A DNA stretch of 64,000 bases. It comes from Cellulomonas sp. S1-8 (GTDB lineage Bacteria > Actinomycetota > Actinomycetes > Actinomycetales > Cellulomonadaceae). The DNA lies in the NCBI RefSeq assembly GCF_026184235.1, contig NZ_CP110806.1:2852001-2916000 (forward strand), in the 5' to 3' direction. The translations under genes were made by a program, and so were the position numbers. This document shows positions 52,193 through 62,100 of the stretch, piece after piece (position 1 is the first letter of the stretch; every line of letters starts with the position of its first letter). The notes under the pieces are model-generated. The model had not been told where the DNA came from. It was given only the letters and a program-made list of their open reading frames with translations, and did not search any database.

Positions 52193-52287
52193 GCTGGATT
52201 GCTCTCTCGCGCCAGGGGATGGAGCCGGATTGCTCTCTCGCGGGTAGGGGATGGAGCTGGATTGCTCTCTCGCGGGTAGGGGCAGAC
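52193..52287 (+). repeat. Three tandem copies of the GCTGGATTGCTCTCTCGCGGG repeat
   Basis: Units start at 52193, 52224 and 52256 (31- and 32-base periods), each GC[T/C]GGATTGCTCTCTCGCG followed by a short G-rich tail. Located between the convergent recD and ybdD stops. Confidence 0.85.
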
Positions 52288-52298
52288 GGGGTGGGGCG

Positions 52299-52472
52299 TC
52301 AGCAGCAGCGGTCGTGGGCCATGGACTCGCGGGCGTCGTCTCGCGCGCGCCACCACTGCGCGCGCGTCAGCGGGGGGTGGTCCGGGTGCGCGCGGGCGTG
52401 CGCGGCGACGTCCCGGTCGTACGCGGCCTCGCCCGTCAGCTCCCGCACGTACCACCGCACCCCCCGCCCCAC
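52299..52472 (-). CDS. ybdD: YbdD/YjiX-family small protein (DUF466)
   Basis: 57 residues of the YbdD/YjiX family, small partners of CstA-type pyruvate/peptide transporters. Landmarks are VRWYVRELTGEAAYDRDVAA, the helix LTRAQWWRARDDAR and the C-terminal RCC. It lies 94 bases downstream of cstA on the same strand, as in many genomes. The start is uncertain: this GTG or one four codons later; the region before it is a repeat element that replaces any clear ribosome site. Confidence 0.78.
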   Translation of the reverse strand: MGRGVRWYVRELTGEAAYDRDVAAHARAHPDHPPLTRAQWWRARDDARESMAHDRCC

Positions 52473-52537
52473 CCGCGAGAGGGCGGTCCAACCCGCACGC
52501 CCCACCCCCGAAGCCCGCGAGAGAGCACTCCAGCCCC
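52472..52537 (-). repeat. Two inverted copies of the GCTGGATTGCTCTCTCGCGGG repeat
   Basis: Copies at about 52472-52492 (diverged) and 52514-52537 (close: GGAGTGCTCTCTCGCGGG on the minus strand) in the cstA-ybdD gap, oriented opposite to the array on the other side of ybdD. Confidence 0.7.
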
Positions 52538-52566
52538 GCTCGGGCACCGCTCCCGGTGCGCTCACG

Positions 52567-54933
52567 TCAGTGCTTCCCACCAGCGAGCAGGTGCGGGTCG
52601 CCGACCACCGCGTACTCCGCCTCGACCTTGCGCTCCAGCGGGTGCGCACCCAGGCCCGACGGCGCGTAGAAGTGCGACGGCACGTGCGGGTCCTCGCTGT
52701 CCCCGACGTCCTTGCCCTGCGCGGCGCCGGCCCGCAGCGCCGTCACGACCGACATGAGGGCGGCCGCCATGAGCAGCGCGACGAGCACGACGAACGCGAT
52801 GGACAGCGTCCCCTGGATCGCGCTGTTGCGGACCGTGGCGGTGGCGTCCGCGAGCGCCTGCCCGCTGAGCTCCCCACCGGCGATCTTGTCCTTCGTCGCC
52901 TGGTGCAGCGCCCAGTACCCGACGGCCAGGTCGCTGGAGAAGATCTTCTGGTAGGACGCCGCAAAGGTCGTCGCGGTGTCGAACGCGAGCGGCAGCAGCG
53001 GGATCCACGCCCACTTCACGTAGCCCTTCTTCACGACCATCACGGTGACGATGGTGAGCGCGCACGCGGCGATGAGCTGGTTCGCGATGCCGAACAGCGG
53101 GAACAGGGTGCGGATGCCGCCGTTGGGGTCGGTCACGCCCATGAGCAGCAGCGAGCCCCACGCAGCGACGACGACGCCCGTCGTCAGCCAGGACCCGAGC
53201 CGCCAGCTGGGGTCGCGGAACCTGGGCAGGGCATTGCCGATCGCGTCGCCGAGCTGGAAGCGCGCGACGCGCGTCACGGCGTCGACGGCGGACAGGATGA
53301 ACAGCGCCTCGAACATGATCGCGAAGTGGTACCAGAACGACATCATCGCCTTGCCGCCGACGACGTTGTGCATGATGTTCGCCATCCCGACCGCGAGCGT
53401 CGGGGCGCCTCCGGTGCGGGAGACGACGGAGGGTTCGCCCACGTCCGTCGCGACGGCCTCGAGCGCGGCCGCGCCGGTGAGCGTGACGTCCTCGCCGTCG
53501 ACGACGGTGTCCCACGTGATCTCGGGCTGGTTGCCCGCGGGGTCGGAGACGCGCAGGTTGCCGATGGCGGCCTCGGCGTTCTCCTCGGGTGACGCGTCGG
53601 GCGAGAACTGCTCGCCCGCGGTCGACTGGATCGCGGCGGGCGACATGTTCATCGAGAAGTACACGCCCTGGTTGAGCGACACCGCGGCGGCCAGCGCCAT
53701 GACGGCGACGAACGACTCCATGAGCATGCCGCCGTACCCGATCATGCGGGTCTGCGACTCCTTCTGGATCATCTTGGGCGTCGTCCCGGACGCGACCATG
53801 GCGTGCATCCCGGACAGCGCGCCGCACGCGATGGTGATGAACAGGAACGGGAACAGCGCACCGGCGAACACGGGGCCCTCGGTGTTGAACGCGAACTCGG
53901 TGACGTCGGGCATCTGCGCGATCGGCCGGACGACGACGATGCCGACGGCGAGCACGACGATCGTGCCGACCTTCATGAACGTCGACAGGTAGTCCCGGGG
54001 CGTCAGCAGCAGCCAGACGGGCAGCACGGCGGCGAGGAACCCGTAGATCACCATCCACACGACGAGCGACGTCGGGGCGAGGTGGAAGAACTCGCCCCAC
54101 GACGACTCCGCGACCCACCGTCCGCCGATGATGGCGGCGAGGAGCGCGGCGAACCCGATGAGCGACACCTCGGTGACCCGCCCCGGCCGCAGGAACCGCA
54201 GGTACAGGCCCATGAGCAGCGCGATCGGGATGGTGCAACCGACCGAGAACACGCCCCACGGGGACTCCGCGAGCGCGTTCACGCAGACCAGCGCGAGCAC
54301 CGCCAGCACGATCATCAGCATGACGAACACGACGACGATGGCGACGGTGCCGCCGAACCGCCCGATCTCGTCGCGGGCCATCTGCCCCAGGGAGCGGCCC
54401 CCGCGGCGCATCGAGTAGAACAGCACCAGCATGTCCTGGACGCCGCCCGCGACGACGACGCCGAGGATGATCCACAGCGTCCCGGGCAGGTAGCCCATCT
54501 GCGCCGCGAGCACGGGCCCGACCAGCGGGCCGGCGCCGGCGATGGCCGCGAAGTGGTGCCCGTACAGCACGCGTCGGTCCGTGGGGTCGAAGTCCCGGCC
54601 GTTGTTGACGCGCTCGGCCGGGGTCGCCCGGGTGTCGTCGGGACGCATGATGCGCCGCTGGACGTACAGCGCGTAGAACCGGTACGCGATCGTGTACGTC
54701 GCCACGGCGGTGACCACGAACCAGATGGTGTTGACGCGCTCCCCGCGGACGATCGCCAGCATCGTCCAGCCGACCGCCCCGACCAGGGAGATCGCCACCC
54801 ACAGCGCGACCTTCGCTGGGGTCCACCGCGGTCTCTCGACGACGCCCACGGGCACCCCGCGGTCGTCGCGCAGGACCGCGGCCTGCTCGTCGGGCGTGTA
54901 CTCGGGCAGCTGCGCGTCGCGCGTGGTGGTCAT
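52567..54933 (-). CDS. cstA: CstA carbon-starvation family transporter
   Basis: A 788-residue membrane protein with more than a dozen predicted helices, importing pyruvate and/or peptides in E. coli homologues. Typical segments are RVLYGHHFAAIAGAGPLVGP, LAAQMGYLPGTLWIILG, the helix with FITIACGALSGMHAMVASGT and FPLFGIANQLIAACAL. A loop of about 90 residues (460-550) rich in acidic residues is extra-membrane. ATG start after an in-frame extension of 29 codons that lacks membrane character. Upstream partner of ybdD; divergent from the SRPBCC pseudogene. Confidence 0.92.
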   Translation of the reverse strand: MTTTRDAQLPEYTPDEQAAVLRDDRGVPVGVVERPRWTPAKVALWVAISLVGAVGWTMLAIVRGERVNTIWFVVTAVATYTIAYRFYALYVQRRIMRPDDTRATPAERVNNGRDFDPTDRRVLYGHHFAAIAGAGPLVGPVLAAQMGYLPGTLWIILGVVVAGGVQDMLVLFYSMRRGGRSLGQMARDEIGRFGGTVAIVVVFVMLMIVLAVLALVCVNALAESPWGVFSVGCTIPIALLMGLYLRFLRPGRVTEVSLIGFAALLAAIIGGRWVAESSWGEFFHLAPTSLVVWMVIYGFLAAVLPVWLLLTPRDYLSTFMKVGTIVVLAVGIVVVRPIAQMPDVTEFAFNTEGPVFAGALFPFLFITIACGALSGMHAMVASGTTPKMIQKESQTRMIGYGGMLMESFVAVMALAAAVSLNQGVYFSMNMSPAAIQSTAGEQFSPDASPEENAEAAIGNLRVSDPAGNQPEITWDTVVDGEDVTLTGAAALEAVATDVGEPSVVSRTGGAPTLAVGMANIMHNVVGGKAMMSFWYHFAIMFEALFILSAVDAVTRVARFQLGDAIGNALPRFRDPSWRLGSWLTTGVVVAAWGSLLLMGVTDPNGGIRTLFPLFGIANQLIAACALTIVTVMVVKKGYVKWAWIPLLPLAFDTATTFAASYQKIFSSDLAVGYWALHQATKDKIAGGELSGQALADATATVRNSAIQGTLSIAFVVLVALLMAAALMSVVTALRAGAAQGKDVGDSEDPHVPSHFYAPSGLGAHPLERKVEAEYAVVGDPHLLAGGKH

Positions 54934-55143
54934 GTCGGCTCCGTCGATGACGCGGGACGCTCCGCGTCGGTCCCCCCGACGGCCCCGTCCTCCCATCATG
55001 GCCTCGACGGGGTCACCCACGAGGTGACTCGTCGCACGGCGTGTCGTGACCTCGCGACCGGGACGTCCTCGTCACGCCCGGCTCGGGAGGCGAGGCCGCG
55101 GACGCCGACCCATGCTGGAGCCTCCGAACGAAGAGGAGTCGAC

Positions 55144-55881
55144 ATGACGACCGAGGTCGAGAAGTCCGTCCTGGTGAACGTGCCGGTGTCCGTGGCCTAC
55201 AACCAGTGGACGCAGTTCGAGGAGTTCCCCCACTTCATGGGCGGGGTCAAGAAGGTCGAGCAGCTCAGCGACGACCGGCTGCACTAGGTCGCCGAGATCT
55301 TCGGCGTCAAGCGGCAGTGGGACGCGCAGATCGTGGAGCAGGTCGTGGACCAGAAGGTCGCGTGGGCGGCCACCGAGGGCGCCACGAACGCCGGGGCCGT
55401 GCGGTTCGAGGACGTCGGCGGCGGGCAGACGCACGTGCACCTCAGCCTGGCGTACGAGCCCGAGGGCCTCGTCGAGAAGGCCGGCGACGCGCTGCACATC
55501 GTCGAGAAGCAGGCCGAGGGCGACCTCGAGCGCTTCAAGGCGTTCATCGAGGCCGAGGGCTACGCGACCGACGCCTGGCGCGGGTCGATCAACGAGGGCG
55601 TCGGCGTCGCCCCGGGGGTCGAGGACGCCGCCGCGACGCGCGGTGACTCCGGCTGGGCCGGGGTGTCCGGTGCGGTGCTCGCCGCGGGCGCCGTCGCGGC
55701 CGGTGCCGCGGTCGCCGGTGCGGCAGCGGCGAAGACGTCGCCGGGCGACGACACCGTCGAGGTCGTGGAGACGGTCCCCGTGACGCCGGTCGAGCCGGTC
55801 GTCCCGCTCGTGGACGAGACGGTGATCGTCGACGACACCGTCCGCCGCGACGAGCCGGGAGCCGGCGCGCCGGTGTTCTGA
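55144..55881 (+). pseudogene. SRPBCC/polyketide-cyclase-like gene interrupted by an amber codon
   Basis: Reads as one SRPBCC-domain protein (TTEVEKSVLVNVPVSVAYNQ at the start, then EFPHFMGGVKKVEQL) but codon 48 is TAG. In homologues this position is normally Trp (LHW followed by a Glu-Ile strand), so a TGG-to-TAG change is likely. The frame then continues cleanly (VAEIFGVKRQWDAQIVEQV) through the rest of the fold, an Ala/Gly-rich helix (about 175-200) and a Val/Thr/Pro tail. Downstream reading could start at an internal codon, but would lack the first strands. It could be a real nonsense mutation, a sequencing error or readthrough. Confidence 0.78.
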
Positions 55882-55904
55882 CCGGCCCGGGCACGCATCG
55901 ACCG

Positions 55905-55934
55905 CGCCCCGGTCACCGTGCGGTGGCCGGGGCG
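55905..55934. terminator. Terminator between convergent decayed genes
   Basis: CGCCCCGGTCACC pairs with GGTGGCCGGGGCG (one wobble) around a 4-base loop. Confidence 0.65.
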
Positions 55935-56003
55935 TCGTGCACCCTGGCACGGTCAGGCCCGGCGAGGCAGCACAGAGCGCGGGTCCCGGGCGTACGCAGC
56001 GGA

Positions 56004-56568
56004 CTACCTCAGCCGGAACGCGACGCTGCTGACCAGGATGACGAGCACCGGCACCACCGTCAGCGTCGACCGCCGGGCCGGGGACACGCGTACCCGACCG
56101 TCGGTGACGTCCGTGCTCGCGAGCCAGGGAAGGCAGGCATTCCAGGTACTCCCTGGAATGCCGCACACGGCTTGACCCCAGCCTGGACGCGTCGCAGTTC
56201 GACGTCTGCAGGGCCGTCACCGCGAGACACCGCCCGCCCCGCAGGTGCAGCCGTAGGCCGATCATCCCGATGGAGACCCCGACGAGCGCCTGCCCACCGA
56301 CCTCTTGCGTCCGCAGCAGGTTCCGCACCACGACGGAGCCGGGACGTACGTCGAGGCACGCACGCCCGCTCTGTCCCGCCAGGAGCACCACGGCGACGCC
56401 GAGCGTGGTCATGAACACGACGGAGAGTGTGTCGCTGTCCCGAACGGAGTTGGCGGCGACGGCTAGCGTCGCCATCACCAGCTCCGAGACGAGGTAGAAG
56501 GCGCGCGCGGGTTCGCTCGCGCGCCACCTCGCAAGCACCGATCCGGTCACAGGCGTCTCGGATGCCAT
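56004..56568 (-). pseudogene. PH-like membrane protein gene with a frameshift
   Basis: The first frame gives MASETPVTGSVLARW, two membrane helices (about 22-40 and 47-65) and a small PH-like domain (LDVRPGSVVVRNLL to AVTALQTSN). After about 56200 that frame loses protein character and stays open for hundreds of codons, while another frame reads WGQAVCGIPGSTW, then TDVTDGRVRVSPARRSTL, and ends in a membrane-like VPVLVILVSSVAFRLR followed by a stop. The combined length is about 188 codons plus one base, so one indel separates the two halves. Similar to actinobacterial PH-domain membrane proteins. Confidence 0.55.
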
Positions 56569-56604
56569 GACGTCGGAGCGTATCGACGACGCCGAGGCCA
56601 GGCC

Positions 56605-56670
56605 CGCCTCGGCCGCCTGACACCCATCGACTACGAGACCATCAACACCCCTCAGGTCGCACTCGCCGCC
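56605..56670 (+). mobile_element. IS3-like transposase 3'-end remnant
   Basis: Reads RLGRLTPIDYETINTPQVAL, then Ala-Ala, matching the C-terminus of IS3-family OrfB transposases (a G-x-LTP-x-[DE]-[YF]-E motif followed by Ala-rich end). Only about 22 codons remain; neither an inverted repeat nor the rest of the transposase is found. Confidence 0.5.
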
Positions 56671-56882
56671 TGGGACCCGCTGTCACCTAAACGTGCAGCA
56701 GACCCGAACGTCTCAGCGTGGACGGCCTGCGCCTCGACCAGGTCCCGCCACCCGGGTGCGCGCTGCTGCTGCACCAACGGCAACCGCGCAGGCCGCTGAT
56801 ACGCCGCAGGCAACCGCGCCAACAATTCCGGAGCCAGCCGCCGCTGGGCGGGCATCGAACCGTACATCGAGGCAACAATCAC
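56652..56882 (-). CDS. Small ORF next to the IS3 remnant, doubtful
   Basis: 76 codons, opening MIVASMYGSMPAQRRLAPEL, with plausible codon use but no recognised domain and partial overlap with the IS3 remnant. It may be another fragment of a mobile or toxin-tip module. Confidence 0.22.
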   Translation of the reverse strand: MIVASMYGSMPAQRRLAPELLARLPAAYQRPARLPLVQQQRAPGWRDLVEAQAVHAETFGSAARLGDSGSQAASAT

Positions 56883-56950
56883 TCAACCCGGGGACGATGG
56901 CTAAAGCACCACGAAACTTCCGGCATTCCGGCAGCGGTTGAGAACGCGGA

Positions 56951-57367
56951 CTAATTGGAGACCTGCTCCTCCCACGCGGCGTCGAGATGTAGTCTGGACG
57001 CTGCAATCTGGGCATCGGTCAGATGGAGCCCTATCCAGTCAGCATCGTGGATCTGCAGGAGGAGAGCCTCCGGTCCCGACAATCCTATCTCGACCCCAGC
57101 GGAGTAGGGTGCAAACGTGACTAGGTTCTTCAACGCCCGCGTGTTTTCGGGATCGACGCGGACACTCGCTCCCCCACTCGCCTGACGCGAGTGAGCGAGT
57201 TCGCGCATTGCAACCTCGGCCTGCTCGTCGATTTCACAGATTCTGTACGCGTCGATCTCCAGGTAACGGGGAGCGAGCGAGGTGATGATGCGCTCAATTA
57301 TCACCCTTGTCTTCTCGACTCCTAACTCGTCGATTTGGGCAGTCCAACGCGGCCCCGAGCGGCTCAT
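56951..57367 (-). CDS. Candidate immunity protein for the Rhs tip
   Basis: 138 residues, acidic, no signal or membrane segment. It has visibly lower GC than its surroundings, a typical sign of an exchanged toxin-immunity module. The ORF begins 14 bases after the stop of the Rhs tip and ends at VSN. Sequence landmarks are ERIITSLAPRYLEIDAYRI and the Leu-rich SGPEALLLQIHDADWIGLHL. I recognise no family; the immunity role rests on position and composition. Confidence 0.5.
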   Translation of the reverse strand: MSRSGPRWTAQIDELGVEKTRVIIERIITSLAPRYLEIDAYRICEIDEQAEVAMRELAHSRQASGGASVRVDPENTRALKNLVTFAPYSAGVEIGLSGPEALLLQIHDADWIGLHLTDAQIAASRLHLDAAWEEQVSN

Positions 57368-57381
57368 AGTCACCTCTCTGA

Positions 57382-57774
57382 CTACGACAGGGGGTAGGCC
57401 CTGCCGGGCACACCCATCGGAAAGAGTTGGTCGACAGTCATTCCGGGAACCATCGAAACAAGCGCGCCACCGACAAATGTTACTGCACCGGTCGCACTTC
57501 CAAGGAGACTCCTTCCAGCGTAGCCATAGTAGCGCTTCAAACCCTCCCGGACACCTAGATGCTCCTTTGTGCCTGCAGGATTGTAGTGCCATCTGTTTCG
57601 ACTGTCCCACTCAATCCGATTCTCATGGCCAGATCGACCACCCCAGTGCAATCCTGGAAAACCATCCCGCGTTGCACCATACACTTTGAATCGATAGACG
57701 CCATTGGGGATTGGTATGTTGCGCCTCGTGTAACGAAAACGCTGCCAGGGGTTTTCCCTGTCGATGCTTTCCCA
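57382..57774 (-). pseudogene. Rhs C-terminal toxin-like tip, out of frame with the core
   Basis: An open frame of 130 codons with strong protein character: [20 protein letters not shown], then [36 protein letters not shown] and a hydrophobic GSATGAVTFVGGALVSMV near the end. It begins exactly where the Rhs core reaches its conserved [10 protein letters not shown] boundary, but in the -1 frame. Low GC relative to the core, as expected for variable tips. The toxin type is unknown; several His/Asp/Trp could form a nuclease site, but no motif is certain. No start codon with a ribosome site is seen, so it is probably silent unless a frameshift joins it to the core. Confidence 0.6.
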
Positions 57775-59141
57775 TTGAGATCGAAGGAGTTTATTGGGTC
57801 GGTCGGGTACACGTACGCGTTGTCGACCCCGCCCTCCACCGGGTCGATGGACAAGAACCTCCCCAGCCCGGCCAGGTACACCCGGGCGCCCATCTCGATC
57901 GCGGCGAGCTCCCCTGCGTGTTCGTAGAGCTTCTGATGCTGCCCGACCCAGGCGTTGTCCGCCTCGCCGGGCAGGTTGTCCGCGACCGCGTCATCCGCAC
58001 CGGCGGTGCCGATCAGCCCGGTGACCGGGTCGACGGGCTGACCGAACGGGTCGTACCAGACCAACACCCCCGTGCGCGCACCGCCGGCGTCCGCGGTGGC
58101 GATCACGTCCCCGTGGATGTTCGGGTACGACCACACCGCCACCCCCGCCACTGGCAGGTTCACCACCACCCCACCGGGCAGGGTCAGCACCCGCGCCGTC
58201 ACCGCACCGGCACCATCGAGCACCAGATCCGGGGAGTCCCCCACGCCGGAGAACCCGTACCGCACCACCGAGGTCTGCCCGCCCACGGTCTGCGTGCGCT
58301 GCACGATCCGATCCGAGGCATCCCGCCCGTAGACCACCTGCGCCCCACCAGCATCCGCACTCGACACATGCCGATCCGCCTGGTCGTACCCGAACGACTG
58401 CCCCGCCAACGCCGTCGTGTTCCCCGACGCGTCATACACGATCGACCCACCCGCAACCGTCCGCGACACCGGAGAAGCACCCACCGGCGGGTCCGTCACC
58501 GTCGTCGACGTCAACCGATCCGCATGATCGAAGCACGACTCCACCGTCGTGACCGCACCCCCATCGACCACATCCCGCGACTGCGTCCGGTTCCCGTTCG
58601 CCCCCGCCCGCGCACTCGCACCACACCCACCGGTCGAGGCGAACGAGTACGACAGGTCATGGCGCGGGATCACCGCACGCACCAACCGCCCCGCCCCGTC
58701 GTACCAGTACGACGACGACCCCGAGACCGACCCCTCCGACACCGTGGCCGAGAGCACGCGACCCGACCGCGACCGCACCACCCGATCCGATACCGGACCC
58801 GATCCCACGAACGACCACACCAGCTCGGACAACGCACCCACGGGATCCCGCGTCACCTGCACGCTCGTCCCGTTACCGGCCGCACCCGCACCCGCCGGGT
58901 ACGCCACCCCGACCAGATCGCCACCCGGCCCGTACTGCGGGACCGCAACGACCTTCCCGCCATCCAGCAGCCGCACGGCACGCCCGTCAGCGTCGTACTC
59001 CACGCTGCTGTCGAACGCCGTCGCCCCCACAGTCGTCCGTGACGCACCCGGACGACCCGCCGCGTCGTACGTGGTCGTCGTGACCACACCCCACACGTCG
59101 GTGTACGACACGACCCGACCCAACAGGTCGACCTTCGTCAC
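57766..59141 (-). pseudogene. 5'-truncated Rhs/YD-repeat core
   Basis: About 459 codons of YD-repeat protein: repeated motifs such as [55 protein letters not shown] and [15 protein letters not shown], then the Rhs-core end [18 protein letters not shown] and [17 protein letters not shown] functional Rhs has over 1000 residues with an N-terminal export region; here the frame starts abruptly behind the stop of the large secreted protein, and only a GTG at the right end offers a start. Its end runs into a foreign frame, so both ends are broken. Confidence 0.75.
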
Positions 59142-59178
59142 TGTCGTTCCCGATCGTGGGCCTACAGCGCGGAGGCCC

Positions 59179-62100
59179 TCATCCAGCCGGTGCACACGCG
59201 GAGTACGCGTCCGCGACGGACCGGATCGTCGAGTAGATGTCCCACGCCTGCAGGCCGACGCCCGCGACCGTGGCGGCGTCACGCAGGGCGGGGATGTCGA
59301 TCGCTTCCTGTGCTGCGAGCGCCCCGTCGGCGACGTCGCGTGCCAGGTCCTCGGCGCCTGGGTTGATCGGGAACGTCGAGCTCTGCAGGGCCAGGTCCCG
59401 CGCCGCGGCAAGGCACGTGAAGGCTGCCTGAACGGTCGCGCACGCGTCTGCGTACAGCTCGGGGTCGGTGGAGCACGACTGCTCGTACCCGGACACGCCG
59501 TCTCGGAAGCCGTCCTGCGCCTCACCGAGGCGTACCGACGGTGTCGGCGAGACCCCGTCGCAGCCGCCGATCCACTGGTTCGAGACGTTCACCGCCGCCC
59601 CGACCCAGGGCCAGACGATGCCGGAGCCGCACATGTACTGCTGCGGCCACTGGGCGAACACGCCGTCCGCAGGCATGCCGGGGAACGGACCGTCCGGGCT
59701 GCCCCAGTCGATGTCGCGGGCGTCGACGTAGCAGTGGGCGGTCTCCCACTCGCAGCTCATGATCAGCCGCACGCCGGGGCGGGGGTTGACGAAGTCGCCC
59801 CGGACGATCGCGCTGCCTTTCCACTGGCGCAGCAGGATCGGGATGTCGGTGTAGGTGCCGTCGACCGCGACCTGCCCGTCGGTCTGCACGATCACACCTT
59901 TGCCGCCGCCCGGTGGCAGCGGGTCGAATCGATCCCCCGACCTACCGGTCGCGTCCGTGATGGCGACGTCGTCCAGCTCGAGCGAACCGGACGTCCAGAT
60001 GCCGGTGAGGTGCTCGAGGGAGACGCCGGCCATCGTCACCGAACCCGTGCGGTTGACGTCCATGCCCCACCGCTTCTGCGGGTCGCTCGGGTCATCCGAC
60101 GTGATGACCGACCCGGCGGCGACGTCGAGATGCCCGTTGACGACGAGGTCCCAACCCACCCGGAGGGTGGTTCCTGCGGCGACGCGTGCTGTGGCACCGG
60201 CCCGGACGACCAACGACCGGAGAGAGAACGCGGATGTCGGTGCTGCGCCGTCGTTCGGCAGCGGAAGTGTCAGAGACGTCGCGCTGACGACCTTGTCGTA
60301 CACGACGGAGGTGCCTTCGGCCGTGACGTTGCCCGTCAGGGAGTCGTCGTCGAGTACGACGCTCGACAGGATGACCGACTCGCCGGGCGCGGTCATCGTG
60401 TTGTCCCGCATGCGCAGAGGTGCAGCGGGCAGATCGGCTCGATCGGAGCACCCGTCGGAGATGATCACGAACTCGTCGAAGGTGTTGCCGTCGATCGTGG
60501 CCTGCCGGCACGCCGCTACCTCGTGAGGGTCCGGGGCGACGTTGAAAGACAGGTTGGTGAACCCGTGCACGACGTTGTCCCGAGCGACCACGTCCCCCGT
60601 CCAGTCGTCCGAGGTCAGCGCACCGTACTGCCCGGTGTCCGTCAGCACGGTGCGTTCCACTGTCACGCTGCGCTGCACCTGCACGCAGGCGTTCTCCGCC
60701 TGTGCATCCTGCATGTACCCGTTCATCCTGACGGAGGGCATCTCGGAGTCCACCACGACCGCGGTGCCGCACTTGACGGCCAGTGCCGCGGCGCTGTGGA
60801 CGTGACGCATCTCGAGGGACGCGTCCACGGGCTTGTCCAGCGCGATCCCCAACGAGCCCCGTGACATGACCTCGATGGGGGCTGCGCTGGTCCCGACCAT
60901 GCTGAGGTGGCCGGCGACGGAGAGCGTCGTGCCGATCAGCTCGACGCGCACCCCGGGGCCGACCGTCACGGTGGCTGTGGCCGCGATCGTGGGGGCGCTC
61001 TGATCGGCTGCAGGGCAGACCCGCACGACGTCCGTCGTCGCCGACGTCCACGCGGTGTCGTCCAGCACGTCCGCGTGCACGACGGTCACGCGCGTCCCTC
61101 CTGCCGGTGCTGGACCACAGGTGGCGGTCGCGGAGGCGCTGAGCGTGCTGACCGGGTCAATCCCCTCGCGTGAGCCGGTGACCTGGACGGAGATGCGTCG
61201 GCCGATGTCCGCAGCCTGGACGAAGTACGTGCTGCCCGACCAGTGAGGGATGGGCTGCCCGTCGCGGAGCCACAGGTACTCGAACGACGCGGCCGGCACC
61301 CACGTCCCTGGGGTGGCGGTCAACCGGGCCCCGTACTCGAACACTCCCGAGATCACGGGGGTGCCGTTCGTCGTGGACGCGGAGGCTGCCACGGTGACGC
61401 CGGCACTCGTCCTGCTGGCGGTGGCGTAGCCCTGCTTCGTGCCGGTGACCTTGACCGTGACGGTCTTGCCCTGGTGCGCCGTGGTCGGGACGAACGTGAC
61501 CTCGGTGGCCCCGGGCACGGCAGAGCCGGCGACGGACCACTGGTAGGTGAAGGCCGTGCCGCTGGTCCACGTGCCCGGGTGGGCCGTCAGGGTCAGTCCG
61601 ACCCTGGCCGTGCCCGAGATCGTCGGCGTCGCCGCGGTCAGCGTGCGCGGTGAGGCGGCCACCGTGGCCTTCGCTGCGGTCAGCGTGTTCGCCGCGGCGA
61701 CCGGCACGGTGGCCCGGGACGTCGTGGCCGCCGTCGTGTAGCCGGCCTTCGTGCCGGTGACCGTGACCGTGACGGTCTTGCCCCGGTGCGCCGAGGTCGG
61801 GACGAACGTGAGGTTCGTGGCACCCGACACCGCGGCACCGGCGACGGACCACTGGTAGGTGAAGGCCGTGCCGCTGGTCCACGTGCCCGGGTGGGCCGTC
61901 AGGGTGAGCCCGACCTTGGCCGTGCCCGCGATCGTCGGCGTCGCCGTGACGAGCGTCCCGGCGGTGCCGTTCGCGGCGGCCTGCGACGTTCTCGACGTAG
62001 ACGTGGAGCCCTCGCCCGCCGAGATCGTCGTGGCGGCCGACAGCTCGGCGGTGCTCCCGGGCCGGGCCGACGTGCCGCCGTCGTAGGGCTCGAGTCCCGA

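Noticed and set aside
52193..52287. Possible CRISPR array
   Set aside because: Only three units of 31-32 bases with no unique spacers between them and no cas genes in the window.
57766..57775. Programmed -1 frameshift site in the Rhs gene
   Set aside because: GGGAAAGC in this phase is not a standard X-XXY-YYZ heptamer and no downstream stem was clear; accidental shift or recombination is simpler. Kept only as a test under the Rhs finding.
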